A stretch of DNA of 62,895 bases, from contig JAAVAE010000018.1 of the NCBI GenBank assembly GCA_014804245.1, forward strand, positions 1 to 62,895, written 5' to 3'. The notes below the pieces were generated by a model, which made no database searches, had not been told where the DNA came from, and was given only the letters and a program-made list of their open reading frames with translations. Below, piece by piece: positions 51,351 through 60,812 of this stretch; positions within the stretch are counted from its first letter, which is position 1, and every line of letters starts with the position of its first letter. This DNA comes from Lachnospiraceae bacterium. GTDB lineage: Bacteria > Bacillota > Clostridia > Lachnospirales > Lachnospiraceae. Made by a program: the position numbers and the translations under genes.

Positions 51351-52964
51351 ATGTTAGAAAATAAGAAAAGAACAGTATTGATTGCAGATGATGAGCAGTT
51401 GATCTGTGAGTTATTAAAAAAGATTATTGACTGGGATGAATTGGGGCTGTGCCTTATCGGGGAACAGTATAATGGAAAGGAACTTTATAATGCCATTATA
51501 GAAAAAAGACCGGATATCGTCATAACAGATATTTCCATGCCTCAAATGGATGGCATCGAGTTGATTGGAAAAATTAGGACAGAAGGAATTCCCTGCCATT
51601 TTGTTATTGTCAGCGGATACAGGCAGTTTGAATATGCCCATAATGCGTTAAAGTATGATGTGGAAGATTACATTTTAAAGCCTGTGGACGCAGGTGAATT
51701 AAACGGTGCATTAAAAAAATTAATATCCAAAATTACAGATATGGAGAACCAGGTGGAAGGAAAACCGGAGGCAGGGGAAGATAAAAGGCTTTTGAAGCGT
51801 TTCTTTTTAAATAACGGGATACAGGAACTGAAACAGAAAAACTTGACTCTTGCAGAAATAGAAAAAGAATACGGAATATGGTTTCAGGAGGGATTGTTTC
51901 AGATTCTGCATGTAAAATCTGATATTATGGAGCAGACACAGGATTATGTGGACAATTCAACTTCTATTCAAAATAAAATTTCCGTTACCTTTCAAGACAT
52001 GTTTCAGGATATCTGTGCCTGTATACTGGAAGATCAAGGCTTTGACATGATAAAAATAGGAATTAATTATCCGGCTGAAAATGAAAATCAGATTTACAAT
52101 AAGATTAAAGAATATTTTGAGCATATTCAGAATTTTGCGGATCTGTTTAAAGGATATCAATTGACGATTGGAGTTGGAAATGCCTATGACTCCCCGGCAT
52201 GTTTTGCAATGTCGGAAAAGGAGGCGCGTGCAGCGATTGGTAGCAGAGTGGTACTTGGATGTGACAAGGTTATTTACTGGAGAAATCTGGAGCAGCCGCA
52301 TAACTTTTTAACTGAAGGTGAAACAAAGGAATTATTAAGAAGCCTTGAAAAATCATTTGAATTGCTGGAGACAGAAAAATTTAAAGAGCAGATCAAGGCA
52401 GTATTCCGCCATGCGAGAGAGCATTTCAGTAGCGAAGCATTATCTGAATTATTAACAGCAATATTGGAACTGTTTTTGCAAACACAGGAGCGGCTTTTTT
52501 CGGTCAGCTTAAATGAAGACTTTATCAGAAAGCAGTATATCTATGGAATACAGAGTGCAGTAAATCTGAGAGCATTGCAGGAAGCGGTGATAAGACCAAT
52601 AAGCGATGCGATAGAGAAGCAGGCGGCATTAGTTGAACAACAGAACAGGAAGCCTGTAAGACTTGCCTTTGTTTATGTGGAGGAAAATTATGCAAAACAG
52701 ATCCATTTAGAAGATGTGGCGGCGTATGTAGACTTGAATCCGGTTTATTTTTCAAATGTATTTAAAAAAGAGACAGGAGAGAATTTTACGGATTATCTGA
52801 CAAATTACAGAATGAAGATTGCAAAGGAGCTGTTGCGGGGCACTAATGATTCCATTTGTGAAATCTCAGAAAAAACAGGATATCAGGATACCAGGTATTT
52901 TAGTAAGCTGTTTAAAAAGTGTGTTGGAATAAAACCCTCTGAGTATAGAAAAATTTATGGTTAA
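51351..52964 (+). CDS. YesN-like response regulator (receiver + AraC DNA-binding)
   Basis: 537 residues: receiver domain (IADDEQ near residue 10, phospho-Asp in IVITDISMPQMDG), a long middle region of ~300 residues, and a C-terminal AraC-type double helix-turn-helix (DVAAYVDLNPVYFSNVFKKETGENFTDYLTNYRM ... TGYQDTRYFSKLFKKCVGIKPSEYRK). Such regulators control carbohydrate uptake genes in Firmicutes. ATG 51351 has GGGA 6 nt upstream; ATG 51339 is in frame. First gene of a locus ending in a sugar importer. Confidence 0.9.
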   Translation: MLENKKRTVLIADDEQLICELLKKIIDWDELGLCLIGEQYNGKELYNAIIEKRPDIVITDISMPQMDGIELIGKIRTEGIPCHFVIVSGYRQFEYAHNALKYDVEDYILKPVDAGELNGALKKLISKITDMENQVEGKPEAGEDKRLLKRFFLNNGIQELKQKNLTLAEIEKEYGIWFQEGLFQILHVKSDIMEQTQDYVDNSTSIQNKISVTFQDMFQDICACILEDQGFDMIKIGINYPAENENQIYNKIKEYFEHIQNFADLFKGYQLTIGVGNAYDSPACFAMSEKEARAAIGSRVVLGCDKVIYWRNLEQPHNFLTEGETKELLRSLEKSFELLETEKFKEQIKAVFRHAREHFSSEALSELLTAILELFLQTQERLFSVSLNEDFIRKQYIYGIQSAVNLRALQEAVIRPISDAIEKQAALVEQQNRKPVRLAFVYVEENYAKQIHLEDVAAYVDLNPVYFSNVFKKETGENFTDYLTNYRMKIAKELLRGTNDSICEISEKTGYQDTRYFSKLFKKCVGIKPSEYRKIYG

Positions 52965-53000
52965 ACTGATAAAAATGTTGAGAATTGCGGGGAAAAGTAT

Positions 53001-53768
53001 TTGAAAAAGATAGTAATCATGACTCAGGAGCAGTTAAAAAAGCGGATTGAGCAGGAGATAGAAACTTATGAGAAAAAGCGGAGTGAGGATTATGAGAAGG
53101 AAATTTTAAGCAGGCAGATAGACGTATCCGCCCTTCAGGGACAGATCAATCCTCATTTTCTTTATAATGTTCTGGAATGCATAAGAGGACAGGCACTTGT
53201 TTATCAGGTTCCGGAAATCGCAGATACGACGGAGGCACTGTCAAAATTCTTTCGATACAGCATTAATACCAGGAGCGATACGGTTACAATTTTGGAGGAA
53301 CTTGAAAATGTAAGAAATTACATTAAAATCCAGCAGTTTCGTTTTAAAAACAGGATATCGCTTGAAATATTGTTTGACGATCAGGATAATCAGGTTTTAT
53401 CGGGGCTTATTCCAAAGTTGAGTCTACAGCCCATTGTGGAAAATGCCATAGAACATGGATTTGCACATAAAAGTGAAGATAATCAGATTTGTATTGAAGT
53501 GATTCGGACAAAAAAGCATGTGAATATCAGGGTTTCTGACAATGGCAGCGGTATGAGCAGGGAAAAATTAGAGAAATTAAAAGAGAAGATGTATGCAAAG
53601 GCGCTGCCTGATGGTGGAAAGGATTCCATGCATAATGGGATTGCCTTGTACAATGTAAACAGGCGGCTGCAGTTATATTTTGGTGAAGAATATGGAATGA
53701 GTGTTTCCAGTGTTGAAAATATGGGGACTGACTTTGAAATTTATATCCCTCTTAAAATAGGAATATAA
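53001..53768 (+). CDS. Soluble LytS/YesM-type histidine kinase lacking a sensor domain
   Basis: 255 residues starting at TTG 53001 (GCGGGG 9 nt upstream). Residues ~1-40 are a charged coiled coil; LQGQINPHFLYNVLECIRG (~45-63) is the His_kinase domain with its phospho-His, followed by a HATPase (LQPIVENAIEHGFAH, DNGSGMS, GIALYNVNRRL). Normal YesM kinases have two transmembrane helices and an extracellular sensor; none is present here, and no frame upstream could supply one. The kinase must therefore receive its signal from another protein, and the next gene is the obvious candidate. Confidence 0.88.
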   Translation: MKKIVIMTQEQLKKRIEQEIETYEKKRSEDYEKEILSRQIDVSALQGQINPHFLYNVLECIRGQALVYQVPEIADTTEALSKFFRYSINTRSDTVTILEELENVRNYIKIQQFRFKNRISLEILFDDQDNQVLSGLIPKLSLQPIVENAIEHGFAHKSEDNQICIEVIRTKKHVNIRVSDNGSGMSREKLEKLKEKMYAKALPDGGKDSMHNGIALYNVNRRLQLYFGEEYGMSVSSVENMGTDFEIYIPLKIGI

Positions 53769-53781
53769 AGGAGAGAGACTT

Positions 53782-55212
53782 ATGCGAAAGGAAATTTTAA
53801 GAATACAGCATTTGTGTAAAAGAGTTGGCAGTATAGAAATATTAAAAGATTTTTGTATGAACCTTTATGAGGGGGAAATACTTGGAGTTATGGGACTTAA
53901 GGGAAGCGGTAAATCGTTGCTGTTTCATATTCTGATAGGAGAAGAAGAGTTCGACACAGGAACTCTTTTTTTCGATGAAAATCTGGTTTGTGGGAAGAAG
54001 GCTTTAAAAAAACAGATAGCTTTGGTTGAAAAGGAATCTCAGCTTCAGAAAAATATGTCAGTCATGGATAATATTTTTCATATTCGCAAACATTATCATC
54101 ACCAGATTCTGGTTCACGAAAAGCAGCTGCGTGTCCGGACAAAGGCTGAACTTGAAGAAATCGGCGTGCACATTGATCCGGATACGCTGATCAGTCAGTT
54201 GTCCTCATTGGAGAGTTATATGATTGAGATCATTAAAAAATATATTATAGGGGCAAGAATAATTATTTTAGATGATTTTTCAGAAGAGCGCAGTGCGCAG
54301 GAACTATTAAAGCTGAACGAACTGTTGGAAAAATTAAAGGGGAAAGGAGTATCTTTTATTCTTGCGGGATACCAGATGAAGAATCTTCAGATGTGTGCGG
54401 AAAGGATTCTTTTCCTTGTAAATGGTGCTGCAGGAAAAGTGATCATCAATACCAAAAGAAATCAGATTGATGAGAATCTGATATTTCAGATTTTTCCATC
54501 GAAACTGGTACAAAAAGAAAAAACAGAAATCCAAAAACAACATCCCTTTTTTTCTGCCAGAGAAGTATGTACAAAGAAGCTGCAGAATATTTCTTTTTCC
54601 CTGTATCCTGGAGAAATTCTGACATTAGTAGATTTTGATAATACCAACAACCAGAGACTTTTTGAATGTATGAATAATCCCGAACAGATAGTAAGCGGGA
54701 ATTTTTTTTATCATGATCATGTTGTATCAGAAAAGGATTTTTCCCTGAAAGACCATAAAATATTGTTTGTGGATTTCAACCTGGAAAATAAGATCATAGA
54801 ACAAATGTCCCTTGAAGACAATTTGTGTATGGGAAATTTTAAAAAGGTTTCCAGAGCGGGTTTTTACAGCAGGAAGAGTATGGAATATGTAAGGAAGGAT
54901 TTTCTGGAATGGTATCCAAGTGAAAAATTGAGGAAATGCAGAAATTGTGAGAAATTAAGTGAACAGGATAAAATGGCGATCCTTCTTTATCGTATCCGTC
55001 TTAAAAAACCACAGATGATCTTGTGTATTGACCCGAGAAGATATACAGATGCTCTTACCTATCAAATGATGAAAGAACAGTTGTGGGAGTTTGCAAAAAG
55101 CGGTGTGTCCATATTGATTATGGCGCAGAATGCAGAACAAAATTATGGCCTGACAGATCGGTTTCTGTTTTGGGAAAAAGGACAATTAATAGAAATATTG
55201 CACTTATTCTAG
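53782..55212 (+). CDS. Degenerate double ABC ATPase of the sugar-importer type
   Basis: 476 residues with the two-domain layout of RbsA/MglA. The first domain keeps Walker A (MGLKGSGKS) but has a poor signature (LSSLESYMIEI) and Walker B IIILDDFSEE with Asp where the catalytic Glu should be. The second domain has lost Walker A (LVDFDNTNNQ) and its signature (LSEQDKMAIL), and Walker B reads MILCIDPRR. ATP hydrolysis is therefore unlikely or very slow. It follows the soluble kinase by 13 nt and precedes an FAD enzyme; the intact importer ATPase is encoded separately at 57851. A regulatory role, perhaps linking importer and kinase, is inference. Confidence 0.82.
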   Translation: MRKEILRIQHLCKRVGSIEILKDFCMNLYEGEILGVMGLKGSGKSLLFHILIGEEEFDTGTLFFDENLVCGKKALKKQIALVEKESQLQKNMSVMDNIFHIRKHYHHQILVHEKQLRVRTKAELEEIGVHIDPDTLISQLSSLESYMIEIIKKYIIGARIIILDDFSEERSAQELLKLNELLEKLKGKGVSFILAGYQMKNLQMCAERILFLVNGAAGKVIINTKRNQIDENLIFQIFPSKLVQKEKTEIQKQHPFFSAREVCTKKLQNISFSLYPGEILTLVDFDNTNNQRLFECMNNPEQIVSGNFFYHDHVVSEKDFSLKDHKILFVDFNLENKIIEQMSLEDNLCMGNFKKVSRAGFYSRKSMEYVRKDFLEWYPSEKLRKCRNCEKLSEQDKMAILLYRIRLKKPQMILCIDPRRYTDALTYQMMKEQLWEFAKSGVSILIMAQNAEQNYGLTDRFLFWEKGQLIEILHLF

Positions 55213-55290
55213 AGGTTGACTCGTTGTTGCTCCTTTATGGTATCGCTACAATAAATATATCAACAAAAGAAATCAGAAAGGAGTATAGCG

Positions 55291-56685
55291 ATGACAAAGA
55301 AAGTAACACTGCCCAGTCAGGAATGCAGCGTAGCGGCGCAGGTGGATGTGCTTGTTGTCGGAGGAGGAGCAGGAGGCATTGGTGCAGCCATTGGAGCAGC
55401 TCAAAATGGTGCAAGTACAGCGATTGTTGATATGTATGGAGCATTGGGAGGGCTTCTTACAAATGGGTTTATCACCAACTGTGAGGCGGCTGTGGCTGTA
55501 TCGGGAGATAAAATACTGATTAAAGGTGTTTTTGAAAAACTGGTGGACCGCATGGTAGAAAAAGGGGGAGCTATAAGGGGATATGAGTTGATTAAATCTA
55601 ACAAATATTATCCCTTTGATAAATCCAGATGTGAAAATGATCTTCAGATCACTCCATGGGATCCAGAAGCCTTCAAGCTGTCAGCGGACGAACTGATGGA
55701 AGAATATGGGGTAAAAGTATTTTATTATACGATGGTGACAGATGTACTTATGGAAGGAAGCAAACTGACAGGAGTAGTCATTGAGAATCGTTCCGGACGA
55801 CAGGTTATTCTGGCAAAACGTATAATCGACTGCAGCGGCAGCTTGGTAGTTGCAAGAGCGGCAGGAGCCGAGTGCAGAGGCGTTGGACAAAAAGGTTCTA
55901 TGACATTGATGTTCAGAGTAGGAAATGTGAAGAACATAACGCCGTCTTATAAGCCTGGGGTAAAAGAAATTCCCTATGGCGCAGTTAATTTCTTCCCGTT
56001 GTTAAGGGAAGGTGAATTCCGGGTAGAAATGACACGTTATATCGGAAGTGAGACAAGTGCGGAAGATTTTACACAGGCCACGATCCAGTGCCGGAAACAG
56101 TGCCAGCAGGTATTAACCTATTTAAAAGAAAAGTGGACGGGCTTTGAGGATGCCTATATGATTGATTCTGCTCCGGTAGTGGGAACAATCTGCCAGCCTC
56201 ATCTGGCAGGTATGAAATCAATGACAAAGGATATCATTTTAAATAAAGAGATCATGGAAGACCGTATTGCAATTACAGCGTATGGAATTGATCTGCACAG
56301 CCCTGAGGTGGGAGGACAGAATATTCTGTATTACTTGACGCCAGGTGATTACTATGGGGTTCCCTATGGGGTGATGATTCCTAGGACAGAAATTGAAAAT
56401 CTCATGGTGGCAGGGAAATGTGTTTCGGCTGATGAGGATGCCACCAGCGGAGTGCTTTGTTCGGGTATCTGTATGGCAATGGGAGAGGCCGCAGGAACTG
56501 CCAGTGCACTTAGTGTTTTAAGTGGTGTATCTGTCAGGGATATAGATATAAAACAAGTCCAGGAAAGGCTGCTTGAGCATGGAGCGATCATTGATCCTGT
56601 GCCAGTGCCGGAGATGGAATATTATTCGGAGTATGAAAGCCCGCTTAAAAAAGATCCATCATTACTGGAAAAATATATAAAATAA
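55291..56685 (+). CDS. FAD-dependent oxidoreductase (FAD_oxidored family)
   Basis: 464 residues. Rossmann dinucleotide-binding motif DVLVVGGGAGGIGAAIGAAQNGAST at about residues 19-43, the following MYGALGGLLTNG, and the late LMVAGKCVSADEDATSGVLCSGICMAMGEAAG flavin-contact segment are typical of FAD_oxidored enzymes found in carbohydrate and aromatic catabolism loci. No signal peptide, so cytoplasmic. GAAAGGAG precedes the start. It probably oxidises or reduces the imported substrate of the locus; the reaction cannot be told from sequence. Confidence 0.85.
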   Translation: MTKKVTLPSQECSVAAQVDVLVVGGGAGGIGAAIGAAQNGASTAIVDMYGALGGLLTNGFITNCEAAVAVSGDKILIKGVFEKLVDRMVEKGGAIRGYELIKSNKYYPFDKSRCENDLQITPWDPEAFKLSADELMEEYGVKVFYYTMVTDVLMEGSKLTGVVIENRSGRQVILAKRIIDCSGSLVVARAAGAECRGVGQKGSMTLMFRVGNVKNITPSYKPGVKEIPYGAVNFFPLLREGEFRVEMTRYIGSETSAEDFTQATIQCRKQCQQVLTYLKEKWTGFEDAYMIDSAPVVGTICQPHLAGMKSMTKDIILNKEIMEDRIAITAYGIDLHSPEVGGQNILYYLTPGDYYGVPYGVMIPRTEIENLMVAGKCVSADEDATSGVLCSGICMAMGEAAGTASALSVLSGVSVRDIDIKQVQERLLEHGAIIDPVPVPEMEYYSEYESPLKKDPSLLEKYIK

Positions 56686-56716
56686 TCAAGGTTAATAACG
56701 CAGGAGGAAATTTGGT

Positions 56717-57790
56717 ATGAAAAAGAAAATTTTACAAATAGTTTTTGCGGTTGTATTGTGTTTTTCACTGGCAGCATGCGGAAATTCTAATACAGATTCA
56801 CAGGAAAATAATACTTCAAATGTGCAGTCACAGGAGGATTCTGAGGAAGAGAGTACTGATGCAAAAAGCAGTACGAATACAGAAAGCAGTACAAATGAAC
56901 AGAAGCTTCAGATTGTGGCAACTGTACAGTCTCAGCAAATCAATTTCTGGTCAAATGTACAGCATACTCTGGAACGTCTGGCAGAGGAAAATAATTTTGA
57001 TTTGACCATTATGGATATCAATAGTGATGTCACGACATTCAATAATATCATAGACGATATTATTGCCATGCATCCGGATGGAGTCATTACCTGCGGTTTG
57101 GAATCCTCCACTTTGACAACACAGGTTAAAAAGTTGATGGATGAAGGAATTCCGGTGGTAACATTTAATATTCAGCCGGATGAGGAGATTTGTCCTATGG
57201 TAGTATCAGACCAGACAGAATTTGGCCGAATAGCAGGGGTTGCAGCGGCAGAGTACTGGAAAGAAAACCATGCAGATGATATTCCGGTAGGAGGTGCGGT
57301 CGATTTGTATTCAGCGCCTGTATGCGCTCTAAGAGTGCAGGGATTTGTGGAAGGTTTTCAGACGATTTATCCGGAATTTGAACTGGTTCAGACTGTAGAT
57401 GGAGGCGGTTCTCGCTCTACATCATTAACAGCAACAGAAGATATGCTTCAGGCTCATCCGGATGTCAATGTGATATTTGGTATCAATGCAGACTCAGGTC
57501 TGGGCGCATTAGATGCTCTGCGTGAAGTTGGCAAAGGGACACCGGCAGATTCTCTGGTTGCTTGTGTGGATGGTACGGAAACAGACTGTGCAGAGCTTAA
57601 GGATGCTGAAAGCGCATTAAAAGCCGTTGCAGGTAATTCACCCAGAATTATGGCGGAAACTGCCTGGGAACTGCTTTCAAAAGTTATAAATGGCGAACTG
57701 CCGGCAGATGAAGGCTATTCAGAGAAGATGGAAATCGTCAGCGTGACAAAAGAAAGCGCTGATGCATGGGTAAAAGAGAATTTTGAATAA
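56717..57790 (+). CDS. Sugar-binding lipoprotein of the ABC importer
   Basis: 357 residues. Lipoprotein signal ending CFSLAAC, a Ser/Thr/Glu/Asn-rich linker (~25-68), then a periplasmic-binding-protein type-1 fold (Peripla_BP_4: QIVATVQSQQINFW..., DGVITCGLESSTL, VIFGINADSGLGALDAL). This is the RbsB-like substrate receptor, tethered to the outer membrane face. GGAGG precedes the start. It is followed by a hairpin and then the importer ATPase and permease. Confidence 0.92.
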   Translation: MKKKILQIVFAVVLCFSLAACGNSNTDSQENNTSNVQSQEDSEEESTDAKSSTNTESSTNEQKLQIVATVQSQQINFWSNVQHTLERLAEENNFDLTIMDINSDVTTFNNIIDDIIAMHPDGVITCGLESSTLTTQVKKLMDEGIPVVTFNIQPDEEICPMVVSDQTEFGRIAGVAAAEYWKENHADDIPVGGAVDLYSAPVCALRVQGFVEGFQTIYPEFELVQTVDGGGSRSTSLTATEDMLQAHPDVNVIFGINADSGLGALDALREVGKGTPADSLVACVDGTETDCAELKDAESALKAVAGNSPRIMAETAWELLSKVINGELPADEGYSEKMEIVSVTKESADAWVKENFE

Positions 57791-57800
57791 AGCTGACAAA

Positions 57801-57850
57801 GGAGGAAAAGGGCTTTTGGCGAACAAACTTCCCAAAAGCCCATAACCAAT
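57801..57850 (+). promoter_or_regulatory. Intercistronic hairpin between receptor and ATPase genes
   Basis: GGGCTTTTGG (57810-57819) pairs with CCAAAAGCCC (57832-57841). The only good ribosome site, GGAGG 57801-57805, lies before the hairpin, 45 nt from the ATG at 57851. A TTG-initiated nine-codon frame (57816-57845) is also possible. Confidence 0.6.
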
Positions 57851-59353
57851 ATGGCTGATGATATTGTTTTAAGATTTGAACATGTGAAAAAACAATTTGG
57901 TCCTGTGAAAGCACTGGATAATATCAGTTTTGATGTAAGAAAAGGGGAAGTTCACTGTCTGGTAGGTGAAAATGGAGCGGGAAAATCCACTTTGATGAAA
58001 ATATTGTCCGGCGCTTATGATATTACTGAGGGCAAAATTTATATAGATGGAAAGAAAGCTGAGATACATAATCCCTCCGATGCATCTACACTTGGTATAA
58101 CCGTTGTGTACCAGGAAATGAATACTGTTGATAAAATTTCTGTTGTGGACAATATTATGTTGGGAATGGAGAAATCCAGATGGGGATTTCATCTCGCGAA
58201 AGAGGATGCCCGATTCGTCCGTCCCTATCTTGAAAGAGTTGGATTAGAGGTAAACCCGCATACTTTAATGGGAAACCTTAGTATTGCACAAAAACAAATG
58301 GTGATGCTGGCAAAGGCATTGATACAGAATGCGAAGGTGATCGTACTGGATGAACCTACAGCCATGCTCAATGAGAAGGAAGTATGTATTTTATTTGAAA
58401 TTATAGAAAGTCTAAAAGGAGACGACATAACAATTATTTATATTTCCCATCGGATGGAAGAAATTTATGAGATTGGCGATCGTATCAGTGTTTTGAAGGA
58501 CGGGACATACGTGGGTACATTTGATAAAAAAGAGATTACGATGGACCAATTGATTGTAAAGATGGTTGGAAGGGAATTAAAGGATGTATATCCCGATAAA
58601 AGACACAGCCAGGGACAAAAACTTTTTGAAGTGAGGAACTTGAGCAATTCCCATGTATCAGATATTTCATTCACGTTGTATCAGGGAGAGGTTTTGGGAA
58701 TTGCAGGTTTGGTCGGTGCAGGACGCAGCGAAGTGTTGAGAGCCGTTTTTGGAGCGGATAGCAAATGGTCGGGAGAAATTTTTTTAGATGGAAAAAAGGT
58801 TGTGATCCGTTCACCGAAAGATGCCATCAGGCATGGGATCGGCTTTGTGCCGGAAGAGCGGAAAACGCAGGGAATTGTGGGATGTCTGAGCGTTAAAGAT
58901 AATTTGACAATGATTTACTCGCAAATCAAGGCGAAAATGGGATTTCTTCAAAAAAAGGATGAAGATACTATTACTAAATATTATATTGAGAAATTGAATA
59001 TTAAGACTGCCGGCACTTTGCAGATGGTCAGAAATTTAAGCGGAGGTAATGCGCAGAAGGTTGTGGTGGCGAAATGGCTTAGTATTTCTCCTGCGGTTTT
59101 GCTGCTGGATGAACCTACACAGGGAATTGATGTTGGTGCAAAGGCGGAGATTTATCAGCTTATTGATCAACTGGTAAGAGAAGGAATCGGTGTTATCGTA
59201 GTCTCATCTGATTTAATGGAAATCATCAACTTAAGCGATCGGATTCTGGTGATGAAGGACGGAAAGATAAGCGGAGAGCTTACAGGAGAAACGATCACCG
59301 AGGACCAGGTTATGATGTATGCAATGGGGGTTGAAGCTAATGAAGCAAGTTAA
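57851..59353 (+). CDS. Sugar ABC importer ATPase (RbsA/MglA type)
   Basis: 500 residues with two ABC domains. First: Walker A GENGAGKST, signature LSIAQKQMVMLAKAL, Walker B VIVLDEPTAML. Second: LVGAGRSEV (altered Walker A as usual in this family), signature LSGGNAQKVVVAKWL, Walker B VLLLDEPTQGIDVG. All catalytic elements of RbsA-type importers are kept, in contrast to the degenerate paralogue at 53782. The start codon has no adjacent ribosome site. The end overlaps the permease start by 14 nt. Confidence 0.94.
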   Translation: MADDIVLRFEHVKKQFGPVKALDNISFDVRKGEVHCLVGENGAGKSTLMKILSGAYDITEGKIYIDGKKAEIHNPSDASTLGITVVYQEMNTVDKISVVDNIMLGMEKSRWGFHLAKEDARFVRPYLERVGLEVNPHTLMGNLSIAQKQMVMLAKALIQNAKVIVLDEPTAMLNEKEVCILFEIIESLKGDDITIIYISHRMEEIYEIGDRISVLKDGTYVGTFDKKEITMDQLIVKMVGRELKDVYPDKRHSQGQKLFEVRNLSNSHVSDISFTLYQGEVLGIAGLVGAGRSEVLRAVFGADSKWSGEIFLDGKKVVIRSPKDAIRHGIGFVPEERKTQGIVGCLSVKDNLTMIYSQIKAKMGFLQKKDEDTITKYYIEKLNIKTAGTLQMVRNLSGGNAQKVVVAKWLSISPAVLLLDEPTQGIDVGAKAEIYQLIDQLVREGIGVIVVSSDLMEIINLSDRILVMKDGKISGELTGETITEDQVMMYAMGVEANEAS

Positions 59354-60314
59354 ATTAAATACAAGTATGATTCAGAGAATGGCAACGTTATTTATCTTAA
59401 TTATAATTATGATAGCCTTATCCTGCATCAGCGATAAATATCTGAATTTCAGAAATCTGATTAACATTGTAAGACAAGAATCTACGCTAATTATTATTGC
59501 AAGTGCGGCTACAGTACTGATGATATCCGGAGGCATGGATTTATCCCCGGCAGGTGTTATGGCACTTACCAGTGTAGTGCTGGCAAAGTTATGTGTGGCG
59601 GGAGTCAATCTTCCCACAGCCATAGTCGTTTCTCTTATGATAGGAGTAGTGGCAGGAGCATTCAGCGGATTCCTTGTAGTGGTTGCCAGGGTACCGGCAA
59701 TGATAGCAACATTGGGTACCTGGTACATAACCAAAGGATTTGCGTATGTATTAAGTAATAGTTATGCAATCGTTCAAGGGCTTCCTAAAAACTTTGGCTG
59801 GGTATCTGTATACGTAGGGCCAATTCCCCTTATGGTGATTATCGCAGCAGTGGTTTTTGTTGTATTTTATGTTATACTTAATAAGACACTGCTTGGTAAA
59901 TATGCCTATGCTATTGGTGGAAACGCAGAAACAGCAAGACTTTCCGGTGTAAATGTCAAAGCGGTTCAATGTTCACTTTATATTTTGACAGGATTAATGT
60001 CCTCCTTTGCAGGAGCATTAATGTCATCGCGCATTAGTTCAGGAGATCCAAACTTAAGTACTTCAGGAATTGAATTTGAAGTAATCGTTGCTATTATTTT
60101 GGGGGGTACAAGCCTGCTTGGCGGTCAGGGGTCTCTGATTGGTACTTTGATAGGTGCATTGATCCTGGGAAATTTATCAAATGGTATGAATTTAATGGGG
60201 ATTGGAACAGTATACCAGTTTATTGTGGAAGGGGCAGTGCTTATCATTGCAGTGGTTGTGGATTTAATTTTAAAAGGAAGCGGCATCAAACTAAGGAGAC
60301 ATAAAAGCGTATGA
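59340..60314 (+). CDS. Sugar ABC importer permease (RbsC type)
   Basis: 324 residues from ATG 59340, with eight to ten transmembrane helices and the family motifs GGMDLSPAGVMAL (~62-74), GGNAETARLSGVNV (~195-208) and ILGGTSLLGGQGSLIGTLIGA (~251-271). Completes a standard receptor-ATPase-permease importer of ribose/galactose type. The sugar is unknown. Its end overlaps the VOC gene by 4 nt (ATGA). Confidence 0.93.
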   Translation: MKQVKLNTSMIQRMATLFILIIIMIALSCISDKYLNFRNLINIVRQESTLIIIASAATVLMISGGMDLSPAGVMALTSVVLAKLCVAGVNLPTAIVVSLMIGVVAGAFSGFLVVVARVPAMIATLGTWYITKGFAYVLSNSYAIVQGLPKNFGWVSVYVGPIPLMVIIAAVVFVVFYVILNKTLLGKYAYAIGGNAETARLSGVNVKAVQCSLYILTGLMSSFAGALMSSRISSGDPNLSTSGIEFEVIVAIILGGTSLLGGQGSLIGTLIGALILGNLSNGMNLMGIGTVYQFIVEGAVLIIAVVVDLILKGSGIKLRRHKSV

Positions 60315-60703
60315 TAAAAAACAGAAAAATGGCTCATATAGGGCTTGCAACAAATAATGTAATAGAAGATGTCAGGTGGTATCAGGAGGTACTTGGATTT
60401 CAAAAGACAGGGGAATTTGAAACACTTTCCGGTGAAAGGGTTTTTTTCCTTAAGGGAAATGGTTTTGTGTATGAGATGTATCAGCCATCAAACCCTGTTC
60501 CAAAAGGGAGGGAAGGAAAAATAGATCATATTGCTTTAGAATCTGTAGATATTGAATGTGATTATCAGGAGTGCGTGAAGCAGGGATATCGCATTACCAC
60601 AAATGGAATCGAGGAAATTTCATCTTTTTGGGAGAAGGGAATCCGCTATTTTAAGATTATAAGTCCTACAGGAGAAGAAATTGAGTTTTGTCAGATTTTG
60701 TAA
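60311..60703 (+). CDS. VOC (glyoxalase-fold) protein
   Basis: 130 residues. Two beta-alpha-beta-beta-beta units: MAHIGLATNNVIEDVRWYQEVLGF and IDHIALESVDIECDYQECVKQGY. Candidate metal ligands are His 9, Glu 55, His 76 and Glu 125. The family includes epimerases, isomerases and lyases; in a sugar-import operon an epimerase or isomerase of the substrate is plausible. Translationally coupled to the permease. Confidence 0.85.
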   Translation: MIKNRKMAHIGLATNNVIEDVRWYQEVLGFQKTGEFETLSGERVFFLKGNGFVYEMYQPSNPVPKGREGKIDHIALESVDIECDYQECVKQGYRITTNGIEEISSFWEKGIRYFKIISPTGEEIEFCQIL

Positions 60704-60707
60704 AATA

Positions 60708-60735
60708 GGGCTGCCGTAATTTTAAACGGCAGCCC
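60708..60735 (+). terminator. Terminator-like hairpin after the importer operon
   Basis: GGGCTGCCGT (60708-60717) and ACGGCAGCCC (60726-60735) form a perfect 10-bp stem with an 8-nt loop. There is no T run, so it may act as a weak terminator or 3' end stabiliser. Confidence 0.55.
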
Positions 60736-60812
60736 GTCTGGTGTTCAATAAAATATAAGTTTTAAGATGATTTCATAAAAGCAGTGCACATGCGGGAAAG
60801 GATGGGGATGAA

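Noticed and set aside
53782..55212. Normal sugar-importer ATPase
   Set aside because: Walker A of the second half and the catalytic Glu of the first half are missing, and a complete ATPase for the importer is encoded at 57851.
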